A stretch of 64,000 nucleotides of DNA, from contig NC_071670.1 of the NCBI RefSeq assembly GCF_028554725.1, positions 66,563,001-66,627,000 of the forward strand. Direction: 5' to 3'. The notes below the pieces were generated by a model. That model was given only the letters and a program-made list of their open reading frames with translations. It searched no databases and was not told the DNA's origin. The position numbers were made by a program, and so were the translations under genes. How positions within the stretch are numbered: position 1 is the first letter of the stretch; the number at the start of each line of letters is the position of its first letter. This stretch comes from Zeugodacus cucurbitae. Taxonomy: Eukaryota > Arthropoda > Insecta > Diptera > Tephritidae. Below are positions 1-11,912 of this stretch, one piece after another.

Positions 1-124
1 AAATTTATTATGAAAATTAAAAATTTCTATTTATTGTTACTGTTCTGCAGTTTATGTTTTTTTTTCGCAAGTGGACTTTGAACCTGTGCACATTGCTGAC
101 CGTATCCCACCTCAACTTTTCATA
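1..124 (-). other. 3' UTR with two AATAAA signals for the 80-aa gene
   Basis: Reading on the minus strand, AATAAA occurs at 30-35 and again at 4-9, downstream of the stop at 125-127. Either would give a short 3' UTR of about 100-130 bases. The transcript end may lie just outside the window. Confidence 0.5.
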
Positions 125-367
125 TTAATTACCATATTTTTGTGGCATTAATTCTGGATTCTTTGGCGGCTTCAAATCTTTGGTTACATCACCGATTTTA
201 ATACGTTCACTAGTAACTTTAGTTTTATCACTGGCAGCCATGGCCTCCTCTGATGTTGTGGTATAAAACTTCGTAAAAACGGGTGTAAATGGTTTCACAT
301 TCACTTTCATATTTTGCCATAGCAATGTGGTTGTCACTTTTGGTATACGGTTTAATGTTAGCAGCAT
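125..367 (-). CDS. Small mitochondrial-type protein, 80 aa, function unknown
   Basis: An intact ATG-to-TAA reading frame of 80 codons on the minus strand. The first 35 or so residues are rich in Arg, Lys, Thr and Leu with no acidic residue, which is what a mitochondrial presequence looks like. They are followed by a short hydrophilic tail ending in PKNPELMPQKYGN. There is no membrane segment or catalytic motif that I can name and I do not recognise the family. It looks like a real single-exon gene: polyadenylation signals (AATAAA on the minus strand at 30-35 and 4-9) lie 90-120 bases past the stop, and housekeeping-type promoter motifs lie 140-220 bases upstream. Function is unknown; the mitochondrial location is inferred only from the N-terminus. 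It could be an accessory subunit or assembly factor of a respiratory complex, but nothing seen proves that. Confidence 0.72.
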   Translation of the reverse strand: MLLTLNRIPKVTTTLLWQNMKVNVKPFTPVFTKFYTTTSEEAMAASDKTKVTSERIKIGDVTKDLKPPKNPELMPQKYGN

Positions 368-503
368 TTTACTATTTTAAAGAATTGGAAAAGCTTTAAA
401 TTTTGATTACGAAGCCCAAAACGAAAAAACCACAACCAAACACAACCCCTGCACGTTTTGCAGCTGCTAAATAATTAATTAAGGAATGTGAAACGTAAAC
501 ATG

Positions 504-586
504 AACAGCTGTTGGCAAATTATATCGGTTAAGAGTGTGCGCAATTTATCGATTTACAATACTATCGATCAATTGCGTTTATCGAT
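504..586 (-). promoter_or_regulatory. DRE and E-box promoter cluster for the 80-aa gene
   Basis: AACAGCTGTT at 504-513 is an exact match to the E-box core-promoter element of Drosophila TATA-less promoters. TATCGAT, the DREF (DRE) core, occurs three times at 547-553, 563-569 and 580-586. These are the motifs known from fly housekeeping promoters. They sit 140-220 bases upstream of the ATG at 367, so they probably drive the minus-strand gene. A divergent + strand transcript is possible but nothing coding is seen to the right. Confidence 0.6.
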
Positions 587-599
587 GGTAATTTTTGAA

Positions 600-3500
600 A
601 TAGACTTGAGGAATATCGTTCATTTATGAAACAATATGGGAAATTCTTATTAGAACTATGTCATAAAGCAATTTCTAATTTAAAATAATTTATCGGACTA
701 AATAATAACAGGTTAAAGTAATGTTATAGACAAATTGCTTTAACTTATAAATAAAATAAACTATGGAGATTCAAGCATAATGAGGATGCTGTGGTATTAC
801 TCTATTAAACTGCAGTATTTTAAGCTTACTTCTTTTAAGAAACATTTAAAATAATTTAATATAATTAAAATAATTTAGTATTATTAAAATTATTTAACAA
901 ACAAATTTAATAGTTAGTAAATAATTAGTAAATGTCCCTTTTATATTTCAGATTGTTTACACCAAAATCACGTACAAAAATTTGCAACCGACATTCATGA
1001 TATCTTAAGAACATTATTTATAGACTCTCTTTTCGTATACGCTAAGTAAAAAAGTCATATAAATCTTTGAATTGTGCTGCCTTGAATTATCGTATGTCCG
1101 TATGTCTAAATGTACAGTGGGAATATAAAAAAAAATAATTCCCATAAGCAGAGCTAAACATTCAAATTATATGTGCATGTGCTTTATTAAATCAAAGCTT
1201 ATGCTTTTATACTACGCTTAAGGTTTAATCAAAACATGCTTAGTGATAAGGCTAACTGAGAATAGTGTTCCCTGTAGGAAAATGGACTGAAGTATTTATT
1301 TGAATTATTTAAAATAAAAACTGAAATATGAATAATATATTATTAATATTAATAAAGTTTTTAATGAAACATACTAACTCTCGTTTTTTAGGTTAAAGGT
1401 CAAGTTCATGATAAGGATTTAAGATCCACTATATTTAATTTAAGTGTAATGATTTTAATTAAGAAATTCACAAATATTTGTTTGACGAACAGAGAAAGAA
1501 ATTGTCAAAACATAAATTTATTTCATAGTTCTCACTGGGTTGCCATCACCTACACAACCATAGTTCCTCTCAAGTCGACTACAAAAATTCATATCTAAAT
1601 ACATATGGATATATTTATATGTATGTATGTATGAACTTGCGAGCAGAGAATAGTGTTGATAATACTGTAAGGTATGTCTTTTTCCGGTAGTCGAGTAAAT
1701 TTTTATCAACAATTATTTTCCCACAGTACGAAGTCTCTAATCACGCTGCAATAAAAAATAAAAATAATTTAATAAACGCTAAACGTAGAAACTGATAGCA
1801 AATAATATGTTTAATAACTTAATAACTGCATATTTCAAAATTGTATTTATCATGTTTTACGAAGCTTTCGGACATGAATATTTTGAGGAAGTTAGATAAG
1901 AAAGTAGCGTAGCAACGTAAGTCAGATACATAATATATTAAAAAAAAAAACAAATATATATATAAAAACTAGCGACGAGTAAAGTATCCACAAACAACAA
2001 GACCATTCTTTAAAGTTAGAGACGATGAAAAATAAATCATTTCATTTCATTAATATCTGTTTAGTTTTAACTTATCAGCTCATATGACCCTTATATGCCG
2101 CAAGTTTTTGGAACTTGTAGATATCGCCATTTGTCAGAACATCAAGTTAGGCAAGCTTGAAGTACTGATTATTCTACCTCTGCATAACGTTTCCACTGAA
2201 TACGCGGTTCCAATTAGAACAGGAAATATTTTGAAACTTATCTTAAATATTACCAAATTATCGCTATGACTCCGTAAGTGGCATGCGACAATGGATCGTT
2301 TTAAATTTAGTTTTGGGGATTAATATCTAAATGAATTCGCTTTCAGCAAATATATTTAAGTTTTTGCACAGCCACTGTACATACCTAAAATTGAAAATTT
2401 TAATATTTTGTCTTTAAACCTTGATTGCGTTCTACACATGTATGTATGTATGTAAGTACCTTACGCACACTGTTATAGCACTGCTGTATTCCCATCCACT
2501 ACTACATACAAATATGTACATAAGCAGCATTGGCAGTAAAGATTTTTACTTACCATACTTTGTCTCATTCAATAGTAAAAACGTTAATTAACCGCAAAAG
2601 TCTGTGCGAGTAATGAAAATTAATCCATCCTTTGAAAAAAGGCTGCACCAAACGAGTGTATACACACACATCTACATACATACATATGTTTGTAAATACT
2701 CTTTTATGTATTATTTACCGAAAGCTAAAAGGAAATGGAATTGAAATTGAAAATAAATGGCGGGAGCGGAAAAATGGTCATCAATGTTGAAGCTGTGAAC
2801 TGAACTTTTGCTGTATGCAATATATACATATATACGAGTACACATATACATTTTTCTGTTAAGCTTTTGAAGGTTATGCGGAAAAATAAAATACATATGC
2901 CTGTATAAAGTGGACTTAAAGTATTTAATTTAACATTCAATATTTCTAACTTACAAACCCTCTAGTATTCATATATGTATGTACATATGTATGCGCGAAT
3001 ACTAAAACTTTTCGTACTACAGTCAGAAATACTGAATTCAAAGTGATAGTGTTATAGCAAAGACATATTGTACATACCAATCAGTATTGACTATACCGCA
3101 CTGGTAGGAGCTTTTTCTTGGCGACAATACAGTTAGTTTTCTATGTGTAGGAACGTGTTCAGCTCAAGGTAAGAAAGAGAATATTAGTCGATGCGAGACT
3201 TTCAGGAAATTTAGGGACCAATCTGAACCATTCTCGTTTACGTTATTTAAATACCGTAGATTAATTATTATTAATTATACATAATTTTTAAGGAATTGAC
3301 TATAGGAAAATAAAAAACAATTAAAGCATTTTATAAAAAATACCGAAGTTGAATTTGGGGATTTTTAAACTTTCTACTTATATTTTTATTACTATTATAC
3401 CTATAAAGCTTATTTATAAAAAAATACAAATTGCTTGAACAATATCCAAAAACAGTTAGGGTTTCGAGACTTTTTTCATACAACTTTTCTTCTATAATAA

Positions 3501-4040
3501 ATTGGATTCATTGGACAGTATGTACATATGTATTCTGGTTGAAAAGTGAGGCAAAGAGACCCTAGCAGCAAGCAGCACTTCCATCATTAGGTCAATTGCG
3601 CTTAGTCGATTTGACGAAAATTCTCAATTTTTTCCATTCCAGCTGCCCAATTTCTCTTAGGTTGTAGTATTGGGAGACATAGAAATTATCCCTACTTAAC
3701 CGACTGAAAGGCTGAACATACGCAAAGACAATATTCTAACGTATCATCATCCTCCTTGTATGCTCTGTATTCTGCTGATTCTACTATACTTATATGATTC
3801 TACATACTAAGTCATGACCTCTGTAATACTGCTTAGTCCTCTCTTACTCAAAAGTAGAAGTTTTTGGTCTGTACATAGTCGTGTTGCAAGTGTTTCGAAA
3901 CCTGAGGCGTTTTAGGAAGCTTTGCGGGTCCAGGGTATTTTAGGAGAACTGCGTTATTTGTCCCTTGCTATTTATGATATATAAGACAATTTAACGAAGT
4001 TCTCACGAAATATTATGCGTGTATATTTCTCAAATACTTA
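600..4040. other. AT-rich intergenic DNA without recognisable genes
   Basis: All reading frames here are short, with skewed low-complexity translation. There are several runs of the TATGTATG type (about 1618-1633, 2438-2453, 2975-2990). A stretch near 3690-3880 has the style of a degraded transposon, similar in wording to 28000-28250 and 43140-43270, but no frame could be recovered. No RNA gene was recognised. Confidence 0.5.
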
Positions 4041-4042
4041 TA

Positions 4043-4558
4043 CAGTGGAACTTCTATAACTCGACGATCTCCATAACTCAAAATTTTGAATTGGCAATAG
4101 CGTTTAGCAATAGCGTTTAGCGTTTAGAATTCAAATTTCCTACAAATTTCATTCTATAACTCAAACTTCCTTAACTCGAAGTTCTCTCTAACTCGAACTC
4201 TTGAATTGTCAATAGAAGTAAAATTTCATACGAATGTCCTTCCATAAATCGAACTTTTCGACCAGGGCATAATACAAAATTTAAAATTTGACTATCGAGG
4301 CAGAATTGTAAAAGAGTCCCTCTATATCGTATTGAGGCGAACATAAAATATGATATTACACTTATGGATTACATAAATCATGTAACAGAGGCATTGGATA
4401 CAGACGTCAAACTAAATCACAGAATATACAATTTAACGAATGATCATAAAACTTTATGAGAAGTAAACTTTATGAGAAGAAAATTTCCATAACTCGTAGT
4501 CTCTCTTACACGAAGCTTTTTTGTGAATTATGGTGATTTGAAATAGAGAAGTTCACTG
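4043..4558 (+). mobile_element. Pogo/Tc1-type MITE, copy 1 (516 bp)
   Basis: A non-coding element flanked by TA on both sides (4041-4042 and 4559-4560). The left end reads CAGTGGAACTTCTATAACTC and the right end, on the other strand, CAGTGAACTTCTCTATTTC, so the termini are imperfect inverted repeats. The interior carries many subterminal copies of an ATAACTCGAAGTTC-like word in both orientations. TA duplication and CAG-starting ends fit the Tc1/mariner/pogo superfamily; no transposase is encoded. Two further copies are at 6013-6517 and 51015-51319. Confidence 0.72.
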
Positions 4559-4569
4559 TATTTGCATTA

Positions 4570-5372
4570 TCCGAAGTTAAGAAAGCGAAGCGACCCATAA
4601 TCCGACCTCCATGTCATCGTACCACCTCTCCAAAAAGACGGAATGCATTTTTTTTTGGTTCCTCGGCTTCTGTGCAGCTATATGTCCTCTTAATCCATTA
4701 CATTCATTTAATTTTGGAAGAGTCAACGGAGAGGCATATAAAAAACCATCGAAGTACCAAAACGACGTTATCTTTCAGGATGATTTTGCGCCATGTTACA
4801 GGGCCAACATCGTAATACTTTTTTTTTTTTTAATTCTCCTACAAGTTCAATCTCATTCACAAGTTTTGATCTTCTTTGTTTTTTTTTGCAAGTACGCGAT
4901 CTTATGTCTGAAATGCGAATAAATCAGTTCACGTGGCCTGAGAACAGCCCCGATTTAAGCCCGATCGAAAACCTGTAGACGATTAAGAAGAAACATGTAG
5001 TCGCACAGAATCCGACAAACCAAAAAAACTGCATTCCGTCCGTTTGAGGACGTTTGAATTACTCCAAAAGCTTATTTCGTCCATAACAGCAAGGATTAGG
5101 GCGGTAATTAATGCAAAATGAGGTTAACTAAAGTATCGATTGAATATAGTTAGAGTCAAATTATGAAATAAAAACAATATTGTAGAATATTCCTAATTGT
5201 AGTATTTTAAACAAATTTGATAAAAATTCCCTCCTGAAAAATATAACGCTAAAAATTTTTGGTTAATTATCACAAATTCAAACATTCTCTCATTTTCAAT
5301 TTCTTTCATGGATGCATATTTTAGCTCATAATTAAACTTTTTTACTGACTGGTTTTTTTATGCCCAGCACTG
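4570..5372 (+). mobile_element. Tc1-like transposon relic with right terminal repeat
   Basis: Broken transposase coding can be read on the + strand. The translation contains VIFQDDFAPCYRA (near 4770-4810), matching the second catalytic Asp region of Tc1 transposases. WPENSPDLSPIENL (about 4936-4977) is the classic region before the last catalytic Glu. A tail ITARIRAVINAK (about 5085-5121) resembles the usual C-terminus. The frame has several breaks, and a T-rich stretch of roughly 80 bases interrupts it at 4820-4895, so it is dead. The right end, read inward, is CAGTGCTGGGCATAAAAAAA, ending at 5372 beside TA, and looks like the terminal repeat. The left end is missing, perhaps lost when the MITE at 4043-4558 was joined to it. 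Confidence 0.7.
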
Positions 5373-6012
5373 TATATTAAATTTTACGAATAATTTGCGT
5401 GGTGGGTATAAAAGGTCATATGCTCAATATCCGTCACATATTCTTACCCATTCTCGAATATCGCCTTGTTATACTACTTTTTTGTTACCAAATATGCTAA
5501 CATGTTAAAAAATGTTGAACGATTTGTAAATCTAAGATTTATAGTAATCCGCCGACGGACCAAAGACATTTATTTGACGATAAATTCGTTAGGGTTGTCT
5601 AACGCATACTGATTTCATTTTTTTTTTTTGGCTTAACTATAAATAATTTTTATCCCTTTCTCAAAGTCCCAATGTGCTGTGTCTAATGTGAAAAAATCAT
5701 GGATAATTTTGATTGGACTGAACCATTTACTTATCTAATATATATTTTTAATACAATTTAACGTATTTATTTTTTTCATATATTCAATTGTTTTTCAGAA
5801 CATTTATATTCACTGCAACAAAATAAAGCTTAACTGAATACGCATTGAATAACAGATGAACAGAATTAGCTATTTAAAAGTTTCACTTTTAGTATATAAC
5901 CAATTGACGCACAATAGTTACGATCATTAATCCATCAACACTAAATAATAAAATCTTGAAATGAACTGAAAATGAGAAGCTAGTAAAATATTTTAAGTAT
6001 ATAATGTAATTA

Positions 6013-6517
6013 CTGAAGAATTTCTCTAACTCGAATCACCATAATTCACAAAAAAACTTGGAGTTATAGAATTTTCATTAAAATTTACAATTTTTCAAAA
6101 AGCTGTAAAATATAGATGTATCTTCAGTTTTATTTATTTACTTCGCTTAAAGTTTTATGTGTATACATAACCTTAAAACATAAATTCTGTAAATGCAGTT
6201 TACTTTTGTTTGGCTCTTGACGTCTATATCCATAAGTGTAATATCATATTTTTTGTTCTCCTTTTTACGATATAGAGAGACTCTTTTAAAAGTCTGTCTC
6301 GATAGTACATTTTTAAATTTTATATTATGCCCCGATCGAAAAGTTCGATTTATAGAAGGAAATTTGTATGAAATTTGACATCTATTGCTCATTCAAAAAT
6401 TCGAGGTATGGAGAACTTCGAGTTAAGGAAGTTTGAGTTATGGAAGTAAATGTGTATGAAAGACACATTGCCATTGCTATTGCCAGTTCAAAAGTTCGAG
6501 TTATAGAAGTTCCACTG
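6013..6517 (-). mobile_element. Pogo/Tc1-type MITE, copy 2, inverted relative to copy 1
   Basis: Same family as 4043-4558 in the opposite orientation. The right end GAGTTATAGAAGTTCCACTG is the complement of copy 1's left end, and the left end contains the diagnostic ATCACCATAATTCACAAAAA. TA flanks at 6011-6012 and 6518-6519. No coding capacity. Confidence 0.7.
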
Positions 6518-6519
6518 TA

Positions 6520-7590
6520 TATTTATTATGTGATAAATGTTGTAAGAATTTTTCAAATAACAAAGAAACTATTGCCGCAGAAAAGCAATATAAAAGGCTT
6601 TTGTGATCAAGAACAACAGTAAGGACATTACCATTTTATGTCTCGCTATGCCAGTTTAATATAAATTTTAATTTAATTTTCAGTATATATTTCAAGTACT
6701 ATAATTAAAGAATATTGAAGAAGATCCTTCAATACAAATCTACAATGCGTATGCGTTTCTATCAATTATATACATTTTTCATGGTCTTCACGCCTTATGT
6801 CAAAATGCCAAGGAATTAATAAATAAAAACACATTTTCACTCACATGCATCTTAATATCCATGAATGTGCAAAAACTGGTTTGCTCTTCAATCAACAATC
6901 TGCGCACAAGAGACGCAGCAACAGAAATCATATAAAAAGTAATGAGCCAGTACAAAGCATGTGTAGCTAGTACGAACATACGAATGTACATTTTGCTGCG
7001 CCCCATATAAATTTCCACGCTTATGCTCACAGTCAATTGTTGTTACTGTATGTACATATGTCTATGCCAACGAGTGTGCGTTTTGAAGGCCCAACCTTTT
7101 CCATTTATTCATTGGCACAAGCACAGCATGGAAAACAACAAACCACAATATAATAAAAACCTGCACACGCCACAACTTACATACATACATACATATACAT
7201 GCAAGAGCATGCAAACATTAAGACAAACGCACCAACAAAGCAGTTGAATGCATACAATACAGCGCCTTCCTTGAATCATGTGGAGTGGTGCTTGCTGCTA
7301 TATACAAGCGGTCGACCAATCAACGTGCGCGAGCACATTTAATAACAACAACACACACCACTGTGGCAATTGAAGCGAACAAAAATCAAAAAACAACAAC
7401 GAGACTACACTCTGCAGTAATTCGTATGCACTCTGGCCGAATAACAACAAGTCGCAGTCAGATGTGATAAGCGAAGCGTGCCGCTGATTGGCTGATGCTC
7501 TGATAGGCCAAACAGTGAAGCGAATGCTGAGAGCAAACAAACTGAAATTATGTGCACAAAACAAACGGCAAATTTGTGTTTGGAGAGCAC
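6520..7590. other. Intergenic DNA, AT-rich then CA/AAC-rich
   Basis: No convincing gene. From about 7020 the sequence becomes richer in ACAACA and TACATACA runs and approaches the TATA-type promoter at 7604. Small ORFs on both strands here are low-complexity translations. Confidence 0.4.
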
Positions 7591-7603
7591 GCGTTACGCT
7601 GAG

Positions 7604-7711
7604 CATAAAAGCCGGTTAGAGACCACATCTGAGCAGTTTTACGGAGCGGCTCCAACATCTTTGTTTTTCAAATAGCTGAATACGCTCAAAATCAGTAAAG
7701 TGTGCTCACGC
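7604..7711 (+). promoter_or_regulatory. Candidate TATA promoter and 5' noncoding exon
   Basis: CATAAAAG near 7605 is followed about 30 bases later by an initiator-like AGCAGTTTT near 7633-7641. A GC-richer stretch then leads to a good splice donor (ACGC then GTGAGT, GT at 7712-7713). There is no ATG between the putative start site and the donor. Spacing and donor quality suggest the first noncoding exon of the RUNX gene, whose coding starts 4.2 kb downstream on the same strand. This is inference; no transcript is seen. Confidence 0.33.
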
Positions 7712-8092
7712 GTGAGTAAATAAACGAATTGAGTGCAATGTTTTTACTAAAATAAAAATTAAACTTTACATTTTGAATAAAAAAATAACGGGTTCTTATC
7801 AAATATGAAAATATCCCAACCTCAAATCGGGCTGCGATAAAAAGTGGTCTTCCGATTGTGGGTTTGTTGTTGCTGTCGCTGCTGGTTTGCTGGTTTTGGA
7901 CTTCCCATTTAATAATGCGTGTGCGCCTGTGTGTGTGCATTCGTTTTTATTTTTCCCTCTACATAATATTCGTATGATGTTTCGTTGTTTGTGGCGCTGC
8001 TACGACGCTGCCTCGCTGCTGGCTCACTGTAGCTGTTGGGTTAGCCCACTGCCGGTGGCCACGGCAAGTGCCAGTATCAATTTTGTTCGGTT

Positions 8093-8197
8093 CATAAAAG
8101 CATCGGAGTAGCAACGCGATACTACAGTGTCGTCACGCATACAAGTGGTCGTGAAGAGTAAAATCGAAAATACAAATATAAACGCGTGTGTAGATGA
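8093..8197 (+). promoter_or_regulatory. Second candidate TATA promoter and noncoding exon
   Basis: CATAAAAG at 8093-8100 lies about 33 bases before a TACAGTG initiator-like site (A at 8126). GGTCGTG at 8147-8153 resembles the downstream promoter element but is about six bases too close. A usable donor (ATGA then GTAAGC, GT at 8198-8199) follows. This could be an alternative start for the same downstream gene. Confidence 0.28.
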
Positions 8198-8199
8198 GT

Positions 8200-9560
8200 A
8201 AGCCGCTGTAGTGGATTGGAAAAATCCGCGGGCTCGTTTTGAAAACAATGAAAAAATTGTGAATTCATATAAATACTTGGATGTAGGCACAGAAGTATGA
8301 TACATAATAATATGTATTGAAATATACAATATGAGATAGTGTAATGTGTAATAAATGTTAAAAAAAAGTATTAAAGTGACTGAAACATTTACTATTCATT
8401 AAACTAAAAACGAGCAGTGAAATATCAAATAAATAAAAAATAAATAAAATCATCGAAATTTGGCGCTAAAACGGTTTGTGAAAATTGGAGATAAAAGAAT
8501 AAAACGCTACAGTTTTATTGTTGTTAGTGTTATTTACAAGCGTTTGAAAAGCTTCAGCGGGAATAACATTCGTACATACTCTATACAACAACTTAGTGTG
8601 TTTATGCATAATAATGTGTTAATTCTAATTAATAATTTACAGCTATAATTAAATTCAATTACTTGTAAGCACTCACACACGTTTTAAGGAGAAACGTTTA
8701 AGCGTTATCTTATGAAATTACACTATGTGCTTAACTACTTAATCAAAACTGTTGTGAAATGTTAACGCTATTTAGTTAGTGTTTTTCCGGTAAAAAAAAA
8801 TTTCACAAATTCTTCCGTAAAAATAAACAGTAAATTAACGGAAAAGTTCAGTTAATTATTTGTGTCAATTTTTGATTTTGCTTCAAAATGCTCAAAAATT
8901 TAATTAACGCTAATTAATGTCATTGTGACTTGTACTTCAACGACTTGGCGCCAAGCCATTGTTCTTACAACAATGACACATTGCGTAAATGTGGATAATG
9001 TATTTACATATACAGAAATGTGTAAAGAGCTATAATGAGGGATGTACCCATATTGATTATTGCGTAAAATGAGTTCTGATATTTTTCTTCTACAAATGGA
9101 GATTTTACTTTGTATTAGTGCAAATCATTCAACTTATATCATTGCCAAGGATTAATCCTACTCTATCATGCAATATTATGCAAATAATTTATGTGTTTGG
9201 TTTCTTAATTTTCATGTGATATCGTCTTCAATTTGTACAGAATTCTTGGATTTTGACTAAATCAAACGTCTCATGCGTTGAATCGATTCATCCGAAAAAA
9301 TCTTTTTGGCATTGATTTAAAGCTTTAAACAATTTAAGAAGTTAGAATTATAGTAGTGGTTTTATCGGGATCGTGCAGTGAATTATTCTAGTTGTAAGCT
9401 ATCTAAATATCGAGCTAGTCAATCAGTATATTTTCCCCATACAAGGAATTGGCAATCCTTCGATATGTTCAATCCCAAGTTTCGGCCAATATTATGTGTT
9501 TGATAATATTACAACTATAACAGTTAAGTCCTTAATAAATTATTTAAAATAGATCTTATA
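8200..9560. other. AT-rich noncoding DNA (probable 5' intron or intergenic)
   Basis: Nothing beyond short, low-complexity frames is seen. If the promoters at 7.6 or 8.1 kb are real, this stretch belongs to the first intron of the RUNX gene. Confidence 0.35.
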
Positions 9561-9960
9561 GGTAACTAACGGACCCGACAAACAAAGTATTTTTTTTTTT
9601 TTTGGGACTAACTCGAATTAATATATATTTGGATTGAAGATTTGGTACTCCAACCGTGGCGACATCCAATTAGAAAACATTTTTCAAACAATTTTTCCCA
9701 AAACAACTTTATACACCTTTAGGCGGTTTCTATACAGTAACAATTGCGCCAGCTTTTTTTGGCAAATGTAAAACATCAAAAAAATTGTAAATTTAAAATT
9801 AGTTAACAGTACTTTTTAAATTGGACCGAATGGTGACTACAAACCATTCTCGAATCCACGTGAAAACACACACAAAGTTTCATTCCAATCGGTCCAGCCG
9901 TTTGTCAGGAGTTCAGTGACATACACACGTACAGAACGGTTTTTTATATAAAGTTAGGCC
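9560..9960. repeat. Degraded dispersed repeat
   Basis: The stretch ends in CAATCGGTCCAGCCGTTTG (about 9885-9903), followed by a TCAGTGACATACACAC-like phrase. That combination is common near the 3' ends of insect retroelements. It starts around a T run at 9590. No coding frame remains and the class is uncertain. Confidence 0.4.
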
Positions 9961-10114
9961 GGAATATATAGTTTCAGTTTGGAATTATTGTATGAAGTAA
10001 GTAATTTTCCGACGGTGCGATTTCAGTTAGTCTAGTTTTTTGCTATTATAATATTTTTTTCAAGTAGTTTCACTGAAGTGTAATCTTAGTCAATATATGT
10101 ACATATGCCATATG

Positions 10115-10632
10115 CCATGTCCTTCGCCACTTGGTCCTTCCAAAAAAGTGTAGGGTTTAGTCTTTCGCCCCTTCCACCAGCGGGTACTATATCGAACACT
10201 TTCAAACTGGAGTGCTTTCGTCATGATCTAGCCAGCGTAGCCGCTGTCTTTTTATTCGCTGAACTATGCCAATTCCGTCGGATAACTCAAAGGTCCATAA
10301 ACCTTTCGCACAACCTTTCTCTCGAAAACTCCAACAACTCATCGACATCGCCCAGGCTTCTCTATCGGAATAATGAGTCTTGTAGAGTTTGATTTTAGTT
10401 CGTCGAGAGAGGACTTTACTTTTCAATTATCTTCCTAGTCCAAAGTCCTGTTTGCAAGAGTGAATCTGTCTTGGATTTCAAGACTGGCATTGTTATTGGA
10501 GTTTATGCTGCTTCGAAGATTGACGAAGTTAATTACAAATCAAAAGCTATGATTATCAACAATATCGTGGGAGCCAAAACACGAATGCTCTGGTTGTATG
10601 TCTGATGACAGGACATCCAGTTCTCTTTCACC
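10115..10632 (-). mobile_element. RTE-type non-LTR retrotransposon fragment
   Basis: The minus strand encodes scraps of the same C-terminal region as the copies at 14168-14890 and 59230-60465: FELSDGIGIVQRIKRQRLRW, then VLSRRTKIKLYKTHYSDREAW further upstream. The region matches those copies over about 500 bases but with many substitutions and small deletions that break the frame. It is the oldest-looking of the RTE relics here and is not functional. Confidence 0.75.
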
Positions 10633-10849
10633 ACCACTTTATATATATCCATACTTTATTAAAAAAACGAACAAGTCATAGAGTAACAAAAAAGAATTTT
10701 CTCTCTTTTAACAAAACACCTCTAGGTCAAAAATCAGTGAGCATCAATGTTTACTAATCGAGTTCACAATAAAAAAAAATCGAAACTCACAACTCCATGC
10801 AATATGCAAGCTTCTGTGTTTCGTTGTCTTTTTCTGCGAACTCGTTAAA

Positions 10850-11090
10850 GCGCGCGTATTAAGCTTTAAGAAATAAAGTCATACGTACGCGCCGTCGCAG
10901 CTGTTTCGGCGTGTCTTCGCGATATCAGCGCGGTTTTAACTTCAACGGAGCGGGTGGTGACTCACCCACCTGACAATGCGTGCCGAAGCGCTCATGAGCT
11001 GCGGCGCAACAAAATAACAGTAAGACAAGTGAACGTCACGCAGCGACGGCGTAAGCCAGTGAGCGCGCTCCGCTGTAGCGCTTCAATATT
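10850..11090. promoter_or_regulatory. GC-rich island upstream of RUNX exon 1
   Basis: About 240 bases of clearly GC-rich sequence, with many CpG and GCGC words, stand out from the AT-rich surroundings. TATTTAAATA near 11088 follows directly. It lies 0.8 kb upstream of the RUNX start codon and could be a promoter or an enhancer of that gene. No ORF of interest crosses it. Confidence 0.3.
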
Positions 11091-11660
11091 TAAATATTTG
11101 AGTGAAGAGATTGAATTGTATTAATTTATGGTAATTTGTTGACGCTTTTTGCTTAATCATTTATTAACTAAGTTGTTAATTTGTCATATGCAATATATGT
11201 ATGTACATATGGATAACTGCTTATAAATGTTTGTATGTTTGTATATGTGTATATGCAAATCACGCTGAGCAATTAAAAATCAGTGATCAATTCAAAATTT
11301 CCAGTAGAGTATGGGTATTTCCAATTTGTTCGGAAGCTACGATGATACATTTGTATGTCCAAATCACACTACGCTTTAATAAAAATAACAACAACAATAA
11401 AACTGTAACGATTTGTGTTAAATTTCGGAATATCCATTTAAACCTGCTTAAAATAATTTCAGTTCAGTTGATTCGAAAAAAAAATCTATTTAAATGACAA
11501 GTGTAGAATTTGTGTTGCCAGACGGGTTTAGACAAAAGTTTATGAAACACTAAACGCAAGTCAATGTGAAAAAAACGCTTAACAACGCATGTAAAAAGAC
11601 ACGGTTAGTGCGTACTGCCCCCAGTGAAGTGCCAGTCCTTTCTTACCTCCGTTCTAATAA

Positions 11661-11912
11661 TCCGCAAAGCTGAAGATAAAAACTACGCCCAGTAACCCTG
11701 CCGCCGCCGTCGCTTCCCATAGTATTGCGCCAACACAACAACAAACAGCGCGAACACATAACGGTGCAGACACCTATCACCTACCGCAGTCACAGCCACA
11801 GTCGCTGGCTGTCCACAACAACGCCAACGTGGCTGCCGTTGGTTGTCTCCGGCCCATTTCTTCCGCCACCGTTTATCCGAACGCCGCCAAAATTGCTCCC
11901 TACCAAAGACGA
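11661..11912 (+). other. 5' leader that is open in the RUNX frame, no ATG
   Basis: The frame of exon 1 stays open for 84 codons upstream of the ATG at 11913, back to a TAA at 11658-11660. The translation (for example TQQQTARTHNGADTYHLPQ) has coding-like Gln, Ala and Pro content, and the DNA is as GC-rich as the exon. There is no ATG in any frame between about 11600 and 11912. Possible splice acceptors lie at 11626 (after CCCCCAG), 11669 and 11692. Simplest view: 5' UTR. Alternatively an upstream exon or a non-AUG start extends the protein. Confidence 0.45.

Noticed and set aside
7285..7606. Overlapping ORFs on both strands upstream of the 7.6-kb promoter
   Set aside because: Translations are low-complexity products of ACAACA repeats, with no conserved region.
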